Source: JBCDCU01 sp039180865 (GTDB lineage: Bacteria > Pseudomonadota > Alphaproteobacteria > Rhizobiales > JACESI01). Taken from it: a stretch of DNA of 17,804 nucleotides. A model generated the notes under the pieces. It was not told the origin of the DNA and searched no databases. It saw only the letters and a program-made list of their open reading frames with translations. The translations under genes and the position numbers were made by a program. The stretch covers positions 1-17,804 of the forward strand of contig JBCDCZ010000065.1 of assembly GCA_039180865.1 (NCBI GenBank). The letters run 5' to 3'. Positions 14,378 to 17,804 of this stretch are shown piece after piece. Position 1 is the first letter of the stretch. The number at the start of each line of letters is the position of its first letter.

Positions 14378-15208
14378 TTACCCGTTCAGAGTGTTGAAAC
14401 TTCTAACATGCGTCAACACCGGAATCCTTCGGCGTACCTTGGTAACCGTCGCCGGATCAATTTCAGCAATAATGTATCCCGGCTCATCGTCGTCAGCCTC
14501 TGCGAGGATTTCTCCCCAGGGATCAATGATCAGGCTGTGGCCGAATGTCTCGCGCCCGTCTTCATGAGCCCCGCCCTGTGCTGCTGCGACCATGAAGCAA
14601 CCATTTTCTATTGCCCTTGCTCTAAGAAGCACATGCCAGTGCGCGCGGCCTGTTTGTTTCGTGAAACACGCTGGAACGCTCAGCAATTCTGCGCCGGCCA
14701 TTGCCTGCGCGCGAAAGAGTGCCGGAAATCTGAGATCGTAGCAAATCGCCAGGCCAATCCTGGCAAGGCCGGTATCTATGACCGGGCTATTCTCCCCTGG
14801 TTCATAGGTGTTTGATTCTCGCCAGCTCTCACCACCGTCCAGATCGACATCGAACATGTGGATCTTGTCATAGGTCGCAACTGTAGTGCCTTCAGGCGAA
14901 AACAAAAAAGCGCGGTTTGCGACTTTGCCATCGCCGCGATCGATCGCAAGCGAGCCGATGTGAAGCCAGATGCCGAGATCTTTTGCAAGGTCCGCAAACC
15001 GCTTAACGCCGGCATCATTTTCCGGGTGTGCGATTTTCTCGTTGAGCGCCGTTCGGCTGCGCTCAACGAGATGCGTCATTTCCGGCGTTTGGACATAGGA
15101 TGCGCCTGCCTTTGCGGCATCACGGATCAAGCTTTCGGCGTCCGCGATATTGTCATCGACCGATCTCGATGATCGCATTTGTATGCAGGCGGCGTTGAAA
15201 CTGGTCAT
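14378..15208 (-). CDS. Carbon–nitrogen hydrolase, Nit1-like (probable deaminated-glutathione amidase)
   Basis: This 276-residue nitrilase-superfamily enzyme has the full catalytic triad: E43 (TPEMTH), K115 (YDKIHMFDVD) and C156 (ICYDLRFP). KIHMFDVD with CYDLRFPALFRAQA is the pattern of the Nit1/NitFhit branch. Those enzymes hydrolyse deaminated glutathione, a transaminase side product, to alpha-ketoglutarate and Cys-Gly. Its place 15 bases after a glutaredoxin gene fits a glutathione-repair role. An omega-amidase activity (Nit2) cannot be excluded from sequence. The C-terminal strand IIAEIDPATVTKVRRRIPVLTHVR is standard. No clear ribosome site is seen before the ATG at 15208, so translation may depend on coupling to grxC. 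Confidence 0.92.
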   Translation of the reverse strand: MTSFNAACIQMRSSRSVDDNIADAESLIRDAAKAGASYVQTPEMTHLVERSRTALNEKIAHPENDAGVKRFADLAKDLGIWLHIGSLAIDRGDGKVANRAFLFSPEGTTVATYDKIHMFDVDLDGGESWRESNTYEPGENSPVIDTGLARIGLAICYDLRFPALFRAQAMAGAELLSVPACFTKQTGRAHWHVLLRARAIENGCFMVAAAQGGAHEDGRETFGHSLIIDPWGEILAEADDDEPGYIIAEIDPATVTKVRRRIPVLTHVRSFNTLNG

Positions 15209-15223
15209 AAGTAAACGGCCGGT

Positions 15224-15481
15224 TTAAGCGGCGAGAAGCTTGTCGAGTTTTCCGGCATCTTCCAACGCATAGAGCTCGTCACATCCGCCGACGTGCTGCT
15301 CCCCGATGAAGATCTGCGGGAAGGTGCTGCCGCCTTTTGCGCGTTTGACCATTTCCGCCTTCAGTCCGCGATCCATGGTTGCGTCGAATTCTTCGTATGA
15401 AGCGCCTTTGGCCTTCAACAATTGCTTTGCTGCCGTACAGTAGGGGCAAAACTTGCGTGTGTAGATTGTAACCGGTGCCAT
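15224..15481 (-). CDS. grxC: Glutaredoxin 3
   Basis: This 85-residue dithiol glutaredoxin uses glutathione to reduce protein disulfides and mixed disulfides in the cytosol. The active site is KFCPYC (C12, C15). The glutathione-binding elements are STFPQIFI with cis-P55 and GGCDEL (65–70). Length and pattern match bacterial GrxC. The ATG at 15481 is preceded by AAGGA with eight bases spacing, 30 bases after the comF stop. It is co-directional with comF upstream and the nitrilase downstream. Confidence 0.95.
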   Translation of the reverse strand: MAPVTIYTRKFCPYCTAAKQLLKAKGASYEEFDATMDRGLKAEMVKRAKGGSTFPQIFIGEQHVGGCDELYALEDAGKLDKLLAA

Positions 15482-15511
15482 TGTTTTTGTCCTTGTTGAC
15501 GCGTACCCCTC

Positions 15512-16297
15512 CTATAAAGGCATTGAATCGTCATCAACAACCTTCGCAAATGCGAGCACGTCCACTGACTGTGCATTTTCACGTAAAAGTGTTTCAGCAC
15601 AAGCGTTAATCGTCGCACCTGTTGTGACAACATCATCGATGAGCAGGACCTTGCGCCCGGAAATCGCTGACCGTCCGTTTTCCGACACAACGAACGCACC
15701 TTCAACATTCTTCCTGCGAGCGCGCTGATCGAGTTTGACTTGTGGTTTCGTCGGTCTGATGCGTTGCAAGGTATCCAGCATGACTGGCCGGTTTCCGAGA
15801 GCTGCGACACGTTTGGAGAGTTCCGCGGCCTGGTTGTAGCGTCGAAGAAAAAGGCGCCGGCGGTGGAGAGGCACCGGAACGATCATGTCGCAATCGGCGA
15901 TGAGGTCGCGGCCTGTATTCATCATGAAGCGCGCAAGGCGCTCTGCGAGTTCCGGCTGGTCGTGAAATTTGAAAGCAATCGCGAGCCGTTTCGCTGTTCC
16001 TTCATATCGGGTTGCAGCGCGCAGGCGCATGTACGGCTGGTCGATCTCGGAACCCTCGATTGCATCGGTGAAGGCTCCGATGTCATAGGCGAGCGGTGTA
16101 CCGGTCTTTTCGCAACGTGGCTGCGTAATGAAGGGCATCTTCTTAAAGCAATCCGCGCACAATCCGCCACGGTCTGCAACGATAACGGAGCAGGCCAGGC
16201 ATCGGGGTGGCAGGATGACGTCAAAGACAGACTGCCCAACACCGATGAAAGTTTCGGTCAGCGCTTTCCGGACTTGTGATTTTGCCAATTTCCTCAT
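15512..16297 (-). CDS. comF: ComF family protein (phosphoribosyltransferase-like)
   Basis: From the ATG at 16297 the protein has 261 residues. The N-terminal double zinc-finger region has C33, C36, C47, C50 and C62 (PPRCLAC, GLCADC, QPRCEK). The phosphoribosyltransferase domain carries MIVPVPLHRRRLFLRRYNQA, the family block KPQVKLDQRARRKNVEGAF, and the PRPP loop VLLIDDVVTTGAT (217–229). Homologs are needed for DNA uptake in naturally competent bacteria (ComFC, GntX); the enzymatic substrate is unknown. GGGAAAGGA lies directly before this ATG. A longer form from a TTG at 16333 is possible, but the added residues look unlike the family. It heads the four-gene operon and diverges from the methyltransferase gene across 180 bases. 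Confidence 0.9.
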   Translation of the reverse strand: MRKLAKSQVRKALTETFIGVGQSVFDVILPPRCLACSVIVADRGGLCADCFKKMPFITQPRCEKTGTPLAYDIGAFTDAIEGSEIDQPYMRLRAATRYEGTAKRLAIAFKFHDQPELAERLARFMMNTGRDLIADCDMIVPVPLHRRRLFLRRYNQAAELSKRVAALGNRPVMLDTLQRIRPTKPQVKLDQRARRKNVEGAFVVSENGRSAISGRKVLLIDDVVTTGATINACAETLLRENAQSVDVLAFAKVVDDDSMPL

Positions 16298-16477
16298 TCC
16301 TTTCCCAAGATTCTTGCCATATTGAATACGCAAGGGGGAGCGTATTGCCCCGTGTAGTGAGAAGGATGTTTGATGTTCTTCGGGTTTCTCGTCTTACGGT
16401 GACGGCAACAAGGTCTCTAAGCCAGATTGGTTTCGGCGCGGGCAATAGGTCCAATGAGGCCCGAAGAGGGATCAACA
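16298..16477. other. Divergent promoter region between comF and the methyltransferase gene
   Basis: These 180 bases must hold both promoters. I see a small perfect inverted repeat, AATACGC (16325–16331) and GCGTATT (16340–16346), around a G-rich loop, 28 bases outside the comF start. No consensus −35/−10 pair was recognised on either strand. Confidence 0.3.
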
Positions 16478-17371
16478 ATGGTGCTTACAGGCAATTCAGC
16501 AAACGCGCTCATCGACCGCACTGCTCTCATCAGAAACCGCAAGCGCGCGGTCGCCAGGCCTGTGGAGGGGTGTGACTTTCTTGCGAAGCTCGCGCTCGAA
16601 GATACGGTTTTAAGACTGTCCGCGATCAAGCGCCGGTTTGTTTCTGCGGTCGATCTGAATTCTCATGGGCCGTCGATGCGAGCGGCTCTCTTGAAGAGCG
16701 ATCAAATCGACAAAGTGTTTCAAACCCGGGATCCTGGTTTTGTAGCATTGGATGGCATCGATGCGGTGGCTGATAACGAGGCATTGCCGCTAGGACCAGG
16801 GGTTGCTGATCTGATCGTGTCAAACCTGAATTTGCAGTTTGTGAATGATCTTCCCGGCGTTTTGATCCAGATCCGGCGCGCGTTGAAGCCGGATGGGCTG
16901 TTTCTTGGAAACCTTATCGGCGGATCAAGCTTGCATGAATTGAAAGATGCCTTTCTCACGGCGGAAGCGGAAATCACCGGAGGAGCGCAGGCCCGTTTTG
17001 TCCCTTTTATAGATGTGCGCGATGGTGGGGGGCTTCTGCAGCGTGCAGGTTTCGCCTTGCCTGTCGCCGATACAGATCTTGTAACGGTGCGATATAGCGA
17101 TCCGGTTGCGCTGATGCGGGATTTACGGGCTATGGGTGCCGCAAACCCCTTGGCAAGACGGTCGCGGCGCCCGCTGCGAAAAAAGGTACTACAGCGTGCA
17201 ATTGAGATTTACGAGGAGCGGTATCGTGACGAAGATGGCCGCATAAGAGCGTGTTTTGAGATTATATCGTTGTCGGGTTGGGCGCCCCATGAAAGCCAGC
17301 AGAAGCCATTACGGCCTGGATCTGCGGCAGTTTCGCTTAAAGATGTACTCCAAACGAATGGGCCATCGTGA
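16478..17371 (+). CDS. SAM-dependent methyltransferase-fold protein, BioC/NDUFAF5-like
   Basis: From the ATG at 16478 (GAGGG at 16466–16470) it has 297 residues. The class I methyltransferase core is seen in ADLIVSNLNLQFVNDLPGVL (110–129) and IRRALKPDGLFLGNLIGG (132–149). The C-terminal SGWAPHESQQKPLRPGSA (266–283) is typical of alphaproteobacterial relatives of the mitochondrial complex I assembly factor NDUFAF5. That protein hydroxylates an arginine of NDUFS7 rather than methylating. Motif I, normally DxGxGxG, is degenerate here: VSAVDLNSHGPSM (56–67). TTG and ATG codons at 16427 and 16454 could extend the protein but have poorer sites. It diverges from comF and converges with the pilin gene. 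The fold is secure; the reaction is inferred. Confidence 0.87.
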   Translation: MVLTGNSANALIDRTALIRNRKRAVARPVEGCDFLAKLALEDTVLRLSAIKRRFVSAVDLNSHGPSMRAALLKSDQIDKVFQTRDPGFVALDGIDAVADNEALPLGPGVADLIVSNLNLQFVNDLPGVLIQIRRALKPDGLFLGNLIGGSSLHELKDAFLTAEAEITGGAQARFVPFIDVRDGGGLLQRAGFALPVADTDLVTVRYSDPVALMRDLRAMGAANPLARRSRRPLRKKVLQRAIEIYEERYRDEDGRIRACFEIISLSGWAPHESQQKPLRPGSAAVSLKDVLQTNGPS

Positions 17372-17388
17372 AGCCCAGTTATGTAAGA

Positions 17389-17601
17389 CTAGGGTGTTGA
17401 TCCGCCACCGCCACCGCCACTAGCAGTCGCAATCCCATCCGCAAGAAGGGTATGAAGCTCGGTAAATCCGTCGGTTAGATTGATGCCTATGCCTGTAGCG
17501 CCGACCACGACTGCAAGGCTGATGAGGCTTCCAATTAAGGCATATTCAATCGATGTCGCACCACGTTTGTTCCGAACCAAGCGATTGAACTTTTGTTTCA
17601 T
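17389..17601 (-). CDS. Flp/PilA-type pilin precursor (Tad pilus)
   Basis: This 70-residue precursor of a type IVb Tad pilin has a basic leader, MKQKFNRLVRNKRG. It is cleaved before ATSIEYALIGSLISLAVVV, with the glutamate at +5 (E19) and Tyr at +6 characteristic of Flp pilins. The mature chain is about 56 residues: one long hydrophobic helix, then a tail ending in GGGGGG-STP. The ATG at 17601 has GGTGAG at 17611–17606; an in-frame GTG at 17610 is less likely. A single base separates the ATG from the stop of the gene upstream, so the two are probably translated together. Other tad/cpa genes, needed for assembly, are not in the window. It converges with the methyltransferase gene 17 bases away. 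Confidence 0.92.
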   Translation of the reverse strand: MKQKFNRLVRNKRGATSIEYALIGSLISLAVVVGATGIGINLTDGFTELHTLLADGIATASGGGGGGSTP

Positions 17602-17602
17602 G

Positions 17603-17804
17603 TTACTCACCGGCTTCTCTACCTCTGTTTGCCGGTTTTAAACCCTCCGGCAAATAATAGACTCTGTACGTTTTATCACCCTCTTTGCGGGTGATTGATC
17701 CGGTCAGCGTTTGATCAATCCCGACCGGTTTTTCTTTCCAGGCAACCAATTGCGGCCTGAGTTTGTCTCCAACTGCTGCAACTCCTCCGACGAGGAGCAG
17801 AGCC
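17603..17804 (-). CDS. Unrecognised protein, C-terminal end only, directly upstream of the pilin gene
   Basis: A minus-strand frame is open from the right edge to TAA (17605–17603), giving 66 residues. It begins with a hydrophobic segment (ALLLVGGVAAVGDKLRPQ). A soluble, charged part follows (VGIDQTLTGSITRKEGDKTY and RVYYLPEGLKPANRGREAGE). The pilin ATG comes one base after the stop, and the pilin ribosome site lies inside the last codons, typical of an operon. The start is outside the window and I cannot name the family. It may be a small membrane or envelope protein linked to the pilin. Confidence 0.6.
   Translation of the reverse strand, partial: ALLLVGGVAAVGDKLRPQLVAWKEKPVGIDQTLTGSITRKEGDKTYRVYYLPEGLKPANRGREAGE

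Noticed and set aside
16325..16346. AATACGC/GCGTATT inverted repeat as an operator
   Set aside because: Only seven base pairs; it is noted in the intergenic entry but no regulator or promoter element can be tied to it.
1..17804. Mobile elements, CRISPR arrays, tRNA/rRNA genes, phage genes or defence systems
   Set aside because: No transposase, integrase, direct-repeat array or tRNA-like fold was seen; gene content is typical chromosomal alphaproteobacterial.

Overview
The window (17.8 kb) looks like ordinary chromosomal DNA of an alphaproteobacterium, most likely of the Hyphomicrobiales (Rhizobiales) or a close order. The evidence is an RpoH2-type heat-shock sigma factor behind a CarD-like gene end, a TIGR02302/DUF4175 membrane protein, argH–lptM–lysA diverging from tlpA, the run comF–grxC–nitrilase–DUF1178, and an NDUFAF5-like methyltransferase. 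No tRNA, rRNA, CRISPR array, insertion sequence or prophage was seen.

Layout. 1–126 is the end of a CarD-like regulator, followed by a terminator. 273–1142 is rpoH2, behind a candidate ECF-sigma promoter. 1143–1476 is non-coding with two adjacent hairpins. 1477–4155 (minus) is the DUF4175 protein. After a 372-base gap come a YfcG-like glutathione transferase (4528–5229), a strong terminator and a methyl-accepting chemotaxis protein (5387–7354). 7403–10380 (minus) is the argH–lptM–lysA operon, divergent from tlpA (10477–11130). Two tandem, overlapping Lin0512-family genes (11200–11900) and ubiG (12009–12767) follow. 12831–13794 is a compact divergent unit of a small membrane protein (minus) and a TetR-type repressor (plus). 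13835–16297 (minus) is comF–grxC–nitrilase–DUF1178, divergent from a BioC/NDUFAF5-like methyltransferase (16478–17371). The right edge (minus) carries an Flp pilin and the end of an unrecognised gene just upstream of it.

How the genes fit together. Several concern stress and thiol chemistry: RpoH2, a GSH transferase or disulfide reductase, glutaredoxin 3, a Nit1-like deaminated-glutathione amidase and TlpA. Whether they form one regulon is not shown. argH and lysA are arginine and lysine biosynthesis; LptM belongs to the outer-membrane LPS machinery; ubiG is ubiquinone synthesis.

The most interesting structure is at 13088–13135. A near-perfect 48-bp inverted repeat contains two superimposed, face-to-face promoters, each TTGACA-N17-TATTTA, driving the TetR gene one way and the small membrane protein the other. 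Each arm is also a TetR-like pseudo-palindrome. The second is the tandem Lin0512 pair, in which only one copy keeps the histidine of the family's GxGxDxHG motif.
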